A stretch of 41,415 bases of DNA from an uncultured Myxococcales bacterium (lineage in GTDB: Bacteria; Myxococcota_A; UBA9042). The translations under genes were made by a program, and so were the position numbers. Positions 19,775-26,887 of the stretch are shown piece after piece. The stretch lies in the NCBI GenBank assembly GCA_903896545.1, contig CAITYF010000070.1, positions 1 through 41,415 of the forward strand, in the 5' to 3' direction. The number at the start of each line of letters is the position of its first letter. Positions within the stretch are counted from its first letter, which is position 1. The notes beneath the pieces were generated by a model. The model was not told the origin of the DNA. It saw nothing but the letters and a program-made list of their open reading frames with translations, and made no database searches.

Positions 19775-20776
19775 ATGCGCGGACAAAAACGGTTGCTGAG
19801 CCTGTGCGCTCTGGTTTGGGTCGGATGTAACAAGCAGCCGGCTCCGGCGGCGAAGGCTCCCGAACTGGCCCCGGCCAAAGCGGCGGAAGCGCCGGTCGAA
19901 GTGGCGCCAGTTGCAACACCGACGGAAGCGCCAGCAGCTGCATCGCCCACCGAGGCCCCAGCGGCGAGCGCGCTACATGTCTCGGTCGATATGCGTACCG
20001 GTGCGAAGATGACGCCCGGCCTGCCGACGGTCGGCGAAGCGGCATCGTTCCGCGTCACCCTGCGGGGGCCGGACGGACAGTTCCTCAGCAACCTCGATCC
20101 GCTCCTCGGCGGCAAGATGCTGGCGGTCGTCGCGCGCGCGGATCTCGGCTGGAGCACAGTCCTGCGCACGGACGAGTTGTCCGACAAAGCCCGCGGCACG
20201 CACGACTTCCGCATGGTCTTTCCCTTCAGCGGCATCCACCGGATGTGGTTCCTGTACAGCTACGAGGGCAAAATCCGCAGCGAAGAGCTGTCGTTCTCCA
20301 TTATGGGCAAGCCCTGGGTCGGCAAAGAGTTGCCGGAATCCGAGGTCAGCTGGAAGGATGACAAGGGACTCGCCGGGCGCCTGATCGCCGAACCCGCCGT
20401 GCCGACGACCTGCCAGCCCTTCCTCGTCGCGACCGCGTGGACGCGCAACGGCAAGCCTGTGCGGATGACTGGGGCGCCAGACGCTTCGACGACGTGGTAC
20501 GTGGCGATTGAAGGCAGTCTGGGCGAGATCGTGACGAGTAGCGCAGAACCGCAGCCGACGCCGTTGGCCGGCGCGGGCACGGAATCGACCGCTGTGAAAA
20601 TGGGCGGCGACCTCGGCACTGTCGCCGTGCTCAACGTGACGCGCCCAGGTCGTTACCGCGTGCTCGCCGTGGCCACGCCGCCAGGCGCCAGCGCGGGGCA
20701 GCGCGGGGCAAGCGTGGTCGCTTCGTTTGTCGTTTCTGTGCAAGGCGCGCTCCACGAGGGCGGCTGCAACAAGTAG
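19775..20776 (+). CDS. Lipoprotein of unknown function with Ala/Pro-rich linker
   Basis: The 333-residue product starts at ATG 19775 (AAGGAT seven bases upstream). It has a lipoprotein signal whose lipobox ends VGC, giving acylated Cys18. Residues 20-64 are a low-complexity Ala/Pro/Glu/Thr spacer with two TEAPAA copies, which would hold the folded part away from the membrane. The rest (about 66-333) is predicted beta-rich, with a segment GTHDFRMVFPFSGIHRMWFLYSY reminiscent of immunoglobulin-like proteins that sense or carry ligands (split here for display only). It ends in a Cys three residues from the terminus (GGCNK). No catalytic motif is visible. It is the last gene of the set with the S55-like and propeller-like proteins. 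Confidence 0.8.
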   Translation: MRGQKRLLSLCALVWVGCNKQPAPAAKAPELAPAKAAEAPVEVAPVATPTEAPAAASPTEAPAASALHVSVDMRTGAKMTPGLPTVGEAASFRVTLRGPDGQFLSNLDPLLGGKMLAVVARADLGWSTVLRTDELSDKARGTHDFRMVFPFSGIHRMWFLYSYEGKIRSEELSFSIMGKPWVGKELPESEVSWKDDKGLAGRLIAEPAVPTTCQPFLVATAWTRNGKPVRMTGAPDASTTWYVAIEGSLGEIVTSSAEPQPTPLAGAGTESTAVKMGGDLGTVAVLNVTRPGRYRVLAVATPPGASAGQRGASVVASFVVSVQGALHEGGCNK

Positions 20777-20932
20777 GTCGCGCCGTCAGGGCTCCGACGG
20801 TTCCGCGCGCGCCTCCACACACTCCGACCGAAGTTCGAGATCGAACCGCTTCCATCCACGGCGTGCCACCAGAGGTGCACGCTGGTGGTCTCAGTCCGAG
20901 AGGGCAACAGGCTTGACCCACGGAGCCTGGTG
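20777..20932. other. Structured spacer between convergent genes, three inverted repeats
   Basis: This 156-base gap lies between the stops of the lipoprotein gene (plus) and the DUF2062 gene (minus). It contains CCGTC/GACGG at 20783-20800, a near-perfect palindrome GTTCGA-GA-TCGAAC at 20833-20846, and CCACCAG/CTGGTGG with a 9-base loop at 20866-20888. A bidirectional terminator region is the simplest reading. No tRNA cloverleaf could be folded and no open frame has support. A small RNA cannot be excluded. Confidence 0.4.
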
Positions 20933-21409
20933 TTAGACCAAGGTCGTCGTGTTTAGGCGCGTAACCAGCTTGGCGATCACCGGCAAAAGCAGCCGACGCA
21001 GCAAGAACACCAGCGGAATCGCCAGCGCCAGCCAGACCAGGATCGCGCCGCCAGTCGCCTGCGCGAACGTCTGCAGCGTGGCCCACACACCGGCTTTGAA
21101 TTGCGCTTGCAGCGCGTCCAAGGATGCGGGCACCGGAGCGCCAAGAATCCGGCCGCCAATCGATAAAAGCGGAATCAGAAAGAGCAGTTGCAGCGGATAC
21201 GTGATGTTAAGCGCGACCTGAATCGCCAAGTGGTTCAACCGGAAGCCAAAGCCGCAGGCCAGCCCCACCAGCGTCGTCGAACCGAGCACCGGAAAAGTGC
21301 CCACCACTGCGCCGACGGCCACGCTCGTCGCCAACTTCTGCGGCGTAATGCCCGCCTTGAGCTGCGCGAGCAGCGGTTCGAGGACACGGGTGCGAAAGAA
21401 ATCGTTCAT
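20933..21409 (-). CDS. DUF2062 family membrane protein
   Basis: The 158-residue protein has the DUF2062 pattern: a short amphipathic N-terminus (MNDFFRTRVLEPLLAQLKAG), then a hydrophobic helix with the conserved VGTFPVLGSTTLVG stretch. FRLNHLAIQVALNITYPLQ follows, then a third and fourth hydrophobic segment and a basic tail (LLRRLLLPVIAKLVTR). The start at ATG 21409 was preferred over the 12-residue longer frame because the DUF2062 region begins there; the ribosome site is poor. The function of the family is not established; some members are fused to glycosyltransferases. It lies 57 bases downstream of the DASS transporter on the same strand and may be cotranscribed with it. Confidence 0.85.
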   Translation of the reverse strand: MNDFFRTRVLEPLLAQLKAGITPQKLATSVAVGAVVGTFPVLGSTTLVGLACGFGFRLNHLAIQVALNITYPLQLLFLIPLLSIGGRILGAPVPASLDALQAQFKAGVWATLQTFAQATGGAILVWLALAIPLVFLLRRLLLPVIAKLVTRLNTTTLV

Positions 21410-21466
21410 GCGGAGCCGTGTAACAGGGGCGCAGTCGCACGACAAGAAGGAATCGCGGAAGTGGGC

Positions 21467-23002
21467 TTACCGCACGCCGACGACGCGCGTCATCACCATC
21501 ACGACGGGCGGAATCACCAGCAGACCGGTCAGATCCAGCCAGAACCCGTTGCGCATCATCGTCCGGAGCGGAACCTTGCCCGACCCGTAGACAATCGCGT
21601 TGGGCGCTGTCGAAATCGGCAGCATGAAGCCCATGGACGCCGCCAGCGACGCGGCGATACACGGAGCGACCGGGGACACGCCAAGTTGTTGCGCCGTCAT
21701 CACAGCGAGCGGACACATCATCGCCGCGGTCGCGGTGTTGCTTGTCAGTTCAGAAATCACCAGCGAGACGCTGGAAAACAGCACGACGAGGCCCCATTCG
21801 GTCTTGACCTTCGTCGCGTGGAGGACGAGTTCGCCGATCCAGTTGGAGAGCCCCGTGGAGAAGACCTGCTCGCCTAGCGCGACGCCGCCGCCAAAGAGCA
21901 GGAGCGTGCCCCAGTCGATCTGCGCCGCCTCCGCCCAGACCAGAATCGGCCGCGGACGCGGGACGCCGGCCACGACGCGCGTCGACGCGGGTAGCACGAA
22001 CAGCAGCGACGCACAGACAATCGCAACCACCCCTTCCGGCATCGCCGTTTTGCACCACAGGTACGCTGGATTCTGGCTGCCGAGCGCCAGTTCCAGAAGT
22101 CCGGGCGTCACCCAGCCGATACCCGCCAAACCAATCGCCACGAGCGTTCCCAGCTGCCCGCGGTCGAGCCCGAAGGCCACGGCGTCACCGCTGCGCAGGC
22201 GCAAGAGGTCCGTGGGCATCGGCTCGTCCCGCACTGTTCGACCGGCCGTGTGCAGGCGCTTGCGCTCGGTCTTCACCGTCAGCAACAAAATGATGATCCA
22301 GACGCCGAGCGTGGCTGCGGCCATCGGCAACGCGATGAGGGTCCAGCTGAAGAACGGCACGTGCTTGTGGGCGTACTGAGTCAACGCCGCGATCGCCAAC
22401 AGGTTGGGTGGCGTGCCGATGGGCGTCAGCACGCCGCCAATGGACGACGCAAATGCCGCCGACAAGATGCCAACGGACTGCGCGCGCGGACCAAAGCGGT
22501 CCACGGCGGCGCGAATGACCGGCACCATCATCGCGGTCGTCGCGGCGTTGGAGAAGAGACTGGAGATGCCCGCGGTCACGAGCGTGGTGCTCACCAGCGT
22601 GCGTTCGGGCGACGTTTCAGCGGTTGGGAACAGTCGTGCCGCAAGCACCCGGTCCAGCCGCGTGCGTTCTGCCGCCTGCGCCAGAATGAACGCGCCCATG
22701 AAGAGAAACAGCAGCGGGTTGCCAAACGACGCGAACATCCGCTCGACGGGCGCGATTCCCATCAGCACGGCCACGGACGGCGCCAGAACAGCCGTCATCG
22801 CGACAGGCAGCGCCTCGGTCACCCAGAGCACGAGCGTGGCGAAGAGCAGCGCGAGCATCCGCGCGGCTTCCGGCTTCAAGTTATTCGGCGCCAACGCCAG
22901 AACCAGCAACAGCGTCAACGGCGCGCCGATGAGGCCGACAAGACGTCGCCGCCGCTCAAATTGGACTTCCGCGTCGGAGACGAGGAGGTGTTCTGCGCCC
23001 AA
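21467..23002 (-). CDS. DASS (SLC13) family sodium:anion symporter
   Basis: The 511-residue inner-membrane protein has about eleven to twelve hydrophobic segments and the two internal SNT-type motifs of the divalent anion:sodium symporter family. These are FSNAATTAMMVPV in the first half and ELTSNTATAAMMCPLA in the second. Paired motifs IGTPPNLLAI and LPISTAPNAIVYGSG follow each. These segments bind sodium and the carboxylate of the substrate in VcINDY-like transporters. Substrates of the family are succinate, malate, fumarate, citrate or sulfate; which one cannot be read here, though the nearby 2-oxoglutarate dehydrogenase and acyl-CoA dehydrogenase would suit a dicarboxylate. The start is TTG 23002, supported by a perfect GGAGG five bases upstream (23008-23012). 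No ATG or GTG gives full length. Confidence 0.92.
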   Translation of the reverse strand: MGAEHLLVSDAEVQFERRRRLVGLIGAPLTLLLVLALAPNNLKPEAARMLALLFATLVLWVTEALPVAMTAVLAPSVAVLMGIAPVERMFASFGNPLLFLFMGAFILAQAAERTRLDRVLAARLFPTAETSPERTLVSTTLVTAGISSLFSNAATTAMMVPVIRAAVDRFGPRAQSVGILSAAFASSIGGVLTPIGTPPNLLAIAALTQYAHKHVPFFSWTLIALPMAAATLGVWIIILLLTVKTERKRLHTAGRTVRDEPMPTDLLRLRSGDAVAFGLDRGQLGTLVAIGLAGIGWVTPGLLELALGSQNPAYLWCKTAMPEGVVAIVCASLLFVLPASTRVVAGVPRPRPILVWAEAAQIDWGTLLLFGGGVALGEQVFSTGLSNWIGELVLHATKVKTEWGLVVLFSSVSLVISELTSNTATAAMMCPLAVMTAQQLGVSPVAPCIAASLAASMGFMLPISTAPNAIVYGSGKVPLRTMMRNGFWLDLTGLLVIPPVVMVMTRVVGVR

Positions 23003-23025
23003 AACCGCCTCCGCGAGGCCAAGCG

Positions 23026-23067
23026 CACGCGGCCGAGGCGATCACGTCGGATCGCCTCGGCCGCGTG
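23026..23067 (-). terminator. Perfect 18-bp stem-loop between acyl-CoA dehydrogenase and transporter genes
   Basis: Bases 23026-23043 pair without mismatch with 23050-23067 around a 6-base loop (ACGTCG on the plus strand). The stem lies 13 bases beyond the acyl-CoA dehydrogenase stop and ends 13 bases before the GGAGG of the transporter gene. No T tract follows in the minus-strand direction apart from four T that overlap the TTG start. It can act as terminator, as a barrier that sets transcript ends, or as a regulator of transporter expression. It is by far the strongest hairpin I found in the window. Confidence 0.6.
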
Positions 23068-23080
23068 GTTGGTGAACTGA

Positions 23081-24895
23081 CTAGTACGCCGACAGCTTGT
23101 AGCCCAGATCGTCCACAACCTTCTTGGCGATGAGACGACGCAACGGCAGCAGCGCCGCTGGCACGTGCGCGCCCAACTGGCTGGCCTTGCTCGCCCACGG
23201 CGCGAGTTCGTCGCCCGCAAACGCGTTTTCCAGCACACGCTGTGCAGTCGCCGACGCCCGGTCCAGCGCTTCCACGGCCGCAACCGTGCAGATCGCCGAC
23301 GTGATCGTCTCGTCGCCGCCCGCCGCCTTGCGCTGTGCGGTGCGCGTGATCGCCGAGTCGATCGCATACGCGTCGATGACCAGGTTGGAGATCTGCGTCA
23401 GCGTCTCCTGCTCGCCGTCCAACGCCATCCCAAACTTCGTCGAAGCCGCCTGCGCCACAAGCAGCGTCAGCCACTTGATGCGCTGCAGGGCGAATTCCGC
23501 CAAGCCGAGGCCTTCGGTCGTCTGCGGCGGCGTGCCGAGGTCGCCCGTCGCGAGCTTCTTCTGCATCTCTTTGATCGCGCCGAAGAGGTCCAACCGCGAC
23601 TGCATCTGCCGCTTGAACAGCGTACCCGGAATCAGCAGACGGTTGATCTCGTTGGTGCCTTCAAAGATGCGGTTGACGCGCGCGTCACGCACAAACTTCT
23701 CGACGTAGTAGTCTTCCACGAAGCCGTAGCCGCCGTGCCACTGCAGCGCGCGGTCCAGAACGCGGTCGAGCACTTCCGAGCAGAACACTTTGGCGACGGA
23801 CGCTTCGATCGCGTACTCCTCGATCGCCGCCATCTGCTTCTCGACGTAATCCGGCGCGTCGGCTTGCAGCGAGTGCAGCCGTGTGTCGATGTCGCCGGCG
23901 ATGCGATACACCAGCGACTCACCGAGGTAGATGCCAATCGCCGAATCGGTCGCCATCTCGCGGATGATGCCAAAGTCCACGACGCGGGTGCCAAACTGCT
24001 TGCGATCGTTCGCATACTGCAACGCCTCGGCAAAGCCGCGCTTGGCCAGCGAGAGCACGCCCGCGCCGAGTTTGTAGCGACCAAGATTCAGGGTGTTGAA
24101 CGCGATCTTGTGGCCCTTGCCGATCTCACCCAGCACATTCTCCACCGGCACTTTCGCGTCGCTGAAGATGAGCGCACACGTCGACGAGCCACGCAGACCG
24201 AGCTTGTGCTCCTCGTTGCCGACCGTGAAGCCCGGCGTATTGCGATCCACGATGAAGCCGGTGAACTTGTCACCGTCGACCTTGGCAAAGACCACGCCCA
24301 CGTCCATCCAGGACGCGTTGGTGATCCACTGCTTGGTGCCGTTCAGGATGTAGTGCTTGCCGTCGGGCGAGAGCACCGCCGTCGTGCGCGCAGCCAAGGC
24401 GTCCGAACCCGAACCCGGCTCAGAAAGCGCGTAGCAGGAGACCAGCTCGCCCGAGGCGATCTTCATCGCGTACTTCTTCTTCTGTGCGTCGTTGCCGAAG
24501 TACAGGATCGGCGCGAGGCCAATACCGGAGTGCGCGCCCCACGTGACGCAGAAATCGCCCGACGTGCCCAGCTTGTCCGCCAGCAGGAGCGACGTCACTT
24601 TGTCGGCGCCAATACCGTCATACTTCTCGGGCACTTCCACCTGTGCAAAGCCCAGATCGCACGCCTTCTTCAGCACTTTGACCATCTCAGCGGCGGCCTT
24701 GCCTTCCTTGGATTCGAGGCGACGCTCCTTGGGCCACACCTCTTTTTCCATGAAACGCTGCGCTTCTGACGCCATGGCGCGCTGATCTTCGTCCAAATCT
24801 TCAACCGTAAAGATACGCGACTTACCGACGGTTTCGGTGAGGAAACTGCCGCCGGCGGGCGCGGTCCTCTGGTCTGCAATGCTGGAATCTGCCAT
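23081..24895 (-). CDS. Acyl-CoA dehydrogenase, long (VLCAD/ACAD9-like) type
   Basis: The 604-residue flavoenzyme should oxidise acyl-CoA to trans-2-enoyl-CoA in fatty acid beta-oxidation. The FAD/substrate signature YALSEPGSGSDA is at residues 155-166, followed by GTKQWITNASWMDV and LGLRGSSTC. GGYGFVEDYYVEK leads into RIFEGTNEINRLL, where Glu412 is the expected catalytic base. An extra C-terminal domain of about 170 residues, absent from 380-residue short and medium-chain enzymes, places it with VLCAD/ACAD9-like proteins that often act on long chains. ATG 24895 is preceded by GGAGAG; the open frame to 25246 has no family match and runs into the divergent gene. The electron acceptor would be electron-transfer flavoprotein, not encoded here. 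Confidence 0.94.
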   Translation of the reverse strand: MADSSIADQRTAPAGGSFLTETVGKSRIFTVEDLDEDQRAMASEAQRFMEKEVWPKERRLESKEGKAAAEMVKVLKKACDLGFAQVEVPEKYDGIGADKVTSLLLADKLGTSGDFCVTWGAHSGIGLAPILYFGNDAQKKKYAMKIASGELVSCYALSEPGSGSDALAARTTAVLSPDGKHYILNGTKQWITNASWMDVGVVFAKVDGDKFTGFIVDRNTPGFTVGNEEHKLGLRGSSTCALIFSDAKVPVENVLGEIGKGHKIAFNTLNLGRYKLGAGVLSLAKRGFAEALQYANDRKQFGTRVVDFGIIREMATDSAIGIYLGESLVYRIAGDIDTRLHSLQADAPDYVEKQMAAIEEYAIEASVAKVFCSEVLDRVLDRALQWHGGYGFVEDYYVEKFVRDARVNRIFEGTNEINRLLIPGTLFKRQMQSRLDLFGAIKEMQKKLATGDLGTPPQTTEGLGLAEFALQRIKWLTLLVAQAASTKFGMALDGEQETLTQISNLVIDAYAIDSAITRTAQRKAAGGDETITSAICTVAAVEALDRASATAQRVLENAFAGDELAPWASKASQLGAHVPAALLPLRRLIAKKVVDDLGYKLSAY

Positions 24896-25061
24896 GGTCG
24901 CTCTCCGTGATGCGCGCCACTTTTTGGTCGCGCTGCTGTAGCGTGGTGGGTGGTATCGTAGGACCCGAACGTCGGGCAAAGCCGTCCGACGGGGCGTAAT
25001 CGTAGACCTGCACGGCGCGCGCCGCAATGGCCGGACAGCCCGGACGTCATGGGAGTGTACG
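24896..25061. promoter_or_regulatory. Divergent spacer between acyl-CoA dehydrogenase and gamma-glutamyltransferase
   Basis: Both promoters must lie in these 166 bases. A 6-bp inverted repeat, CGTCGG (24970-24975) and CCGACG (24986-24991), is centred between the two starts and could be an operator. It is too short to assign to a regulator. Ribosome sites are clear on both sides: GGAGAG for the dehydrogenase and GGGAG (25051-25055) for the transferase. Confidence 0.3.
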
Positions 25062-26882
25062 ATGCGATGGATGCCCTTGTGGATCGCGGTTTTGCCCCTC
25101 TGGAGTTGCGCGGCAATGCAGCCGACGGTGATTGACGCCGGGCCGATCGCCCTACCCGCGCCGCCCACGGCAGTGACGGCATCGGTCGCGCCCTGGACAG
25201 CGGCAGAGTTCGCCACGCCGCAGTCCGCGCACGCTGTAACGGACACCGCGAAGCCCGATCAGACGCCCCATTTCGCTATCGCAACCGCGCACCCGCTGGC
25301 CACACGTGCGGCTGCGGACGTTCTGCGCCAAGGTGGAACGGCGGTCGACGCGCTCGTTGCCGCCAGTTTCATGCTCACCGTCGTGGCACCACAATCGACC
25401 GGGATCGGCGGCGGCGGCTTTGCCGTGATCTCCCCTGGAGACCACCGACCTCCCACGGCCTTTGACTTCCGCGAGACCGCACCGCAAGCAACGGATCGTG
25501 CTGCGTATCTGGACGCCGATGGCAAATTTGTCGCGGAACGCAGCCAGCACCACGGGCTGGCGGTCGCGACGCCCGGTTACGTCGCTGGTCTCTGGCGCTT
25601 GCACCGGCGCTACGGCAGCCTGCCCTGGGCGCGCCTTGTGCACCCGTCCGTCGAGACCGCGCGACGCGGCTTTCCCATCACCCGCGATCTGGCGCGGTCG
25701 ATCGCGTTGGTGCAGGCGCAACTGAACGCGCAGGCCAAGCGTGTTTTTCTGCGCAACGACCAGCCGCTACAGGCGGGCGACGTGCTCGTTCAGGAGAAGC
25801 TCGCGGCGACGCTGCAGCGGATCGCCGACTTCGGTCCCACTGCGTTTTACGCGGGACCCATTGCGGCAGACATCGTCGCGACCGCGCAGGCGGCGGGCGG
25901 CAAGCTGGCGCTGGAAGACCTGTTCACCTACGACACGCGAGAATTTGCGCCGCTGACGGGCAAACTTGCGGGGCTGGAGGTGCTGACGATGCCGCAACCG
26001 TCGGCGGGCGGCGCGCAGGTGCTGGCGATGGCGGAGGCGTTTACCGGTCTGCCTGCCGACTGGAACGTCGCCAAGGACCCGCAAAGATTCGCGCACGCGC
26101 TGGCTGAAGTGATGCGGCGGTCGTTTGCCCTGCGTCTGGCATTTGCCGGTGACGTGGCCAATCCGGCACGGGCTCTTGATCAGGCGTTTCCGCTTGCGGC
26201 GCGTCAGGCGCTCAACCGGACGCTGGACGTGAAACGCGCGACGCCGACGGCTAGCTTGCCACCGCTGCCAGCAGGAAAAGTGGGTGAAAACCACGCGAAC
26301 ACGAGCCACGTGGCAATCATCGATGGCAGCGGGATGGCCGTTTCCAGCACCCACACGGTGAATCTGTACTTGGGCAGCGGGCTGATGACCGAGGGCGGAA
26401 TCATCCTGAATAATGAAATGGATGACTTCACGTTTACGATGGAATCCTCTAATTACTTTGGTCTTGCAGGTAGCGCGCAGAACCTCGCTCGCGCCGGCGT
26501 GCGGCCGGTGTCGTCGATGAGTCCGACAATCGTGCGCAAAGACGGTCAACCGCTTTTGGTCATCGGATCGCCAGGCGGGACGCGGATTCCGACGACCGTG
26601 TTTCAGGTGTTGGCACGAAATTTGCTCCTGCAACAGCCGTTGGACCAAGCCACCGCGGCGGTTCGTCTCCACCATCAGGCCAAACCCGACGCTGTCTTTG
26701 TCGAGGAAGGCCCGGCGGGAGACGCGCTTGTGAAAGCGCTGGAAGCGCGCGGGCACGAAATCAACCGCGCACCGCCGTGGTGCAACCTGCAGGCCGCGCG
26801 GCGTCAATGCGACCCGCAGGAACGCTGCACGTACGACGCTGTGAGTGACCCGCGGCAGGAAGGCGGCGCCATCGCCGAGTAA
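25062..26882 (+). CDS. ggt: Gamma-glutamyltransferase, lipoprotein form
   Basis: The 606-residue N-terminal nucleophile hydrolase cleaves the gamma-glutamyl bond of glutathione and related compounds outside the cytoplasm. The N-terminus looks like a lipoprotein signal (MRWMPLWIAVLPLWSC, acylated Cys16), then a Pro/Ala-rich linker to residue 60. GGTAVDALVA, GIGGGGF and FDFRETAP (Arg137 binds the glutamyl carboxylate) are family motifs. Thr414 in HANTSHVAIIDG is the residue exposed by autocleavage and acts as nucleophile. VSSTHTVNLYLGSG and SSMSPTIV complete the site. Length and order match GGT proenzymes. The start has GGGAG six bases upstream. It converges on the kinase gene with a five-base gap. 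Confidence 0.94.
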   Translation: MRWMPLWIAVLPLWSCAAMQPTVIDAGPIALPAPPTAVTASVAPWTAAEFATPQSAHAVTDTAKPDQTPHFAIATAHPLATRAAADVLRQGGTAVDALVAASFMLTVVAPQSTGIGGGGFAVISPGDHRPPTAFDFRETAPQATDRAAYLDADGKFVAERSQHHGLAVATPGYVAGLWRLHRRYGSLPWARLVHPSVETARRGFPITRDLARSIALVQAQLNAQAKRVFLRNDQPLQAGDVLVQEKLAATLQRIADFGPTAFYAGPIAADIVATAQAAGGKLALEDLFTYDTREFAPLTGKLAGLEVLTMPQPSAGGAQVLAMAEAFTGLPADWNVAKDPQRFAHALAEVMRRSFALRLAFAGDVANPARALDQAFPLAARQALNRTLDVKRATPTASLPPLPAGKVGENHANTSHVAIIDGSGMAVSSTHTVNLYLGSGLMTEGGIILNNEMDDFTFTMESSNYFGLAGSAQNLARAGVRPVSSMSPTIVRKDGQPLLVIGSPGGTRIPTTVFQVLARNLLLQQPLDQATAAVRLHHQAKPDAVFVEEGPAGDALVKALEARGHEINRAPPWCNLQAARRQCDPQERCTYDAVSDPRQEGGAIAE

Positions 26883-26887
26883 ACGGG

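Noticed and set aside
20777..20932. Possible tRNA or rRNA fragment on the minus strand
   Set aside because: A few bases resemble conserved RNA motifs (for example a GGTTCGA stretch), but no cloverleaf, anticodon arm or longer rRNA match can be built.
24896..25246. N-terminal extension of the acyl-CoA dehydrogenase frame
   Set aside because: It crosses the gamma-glutamyltransferase start on the other strand. GGAGAG before ATG 24895 marks the natural start.
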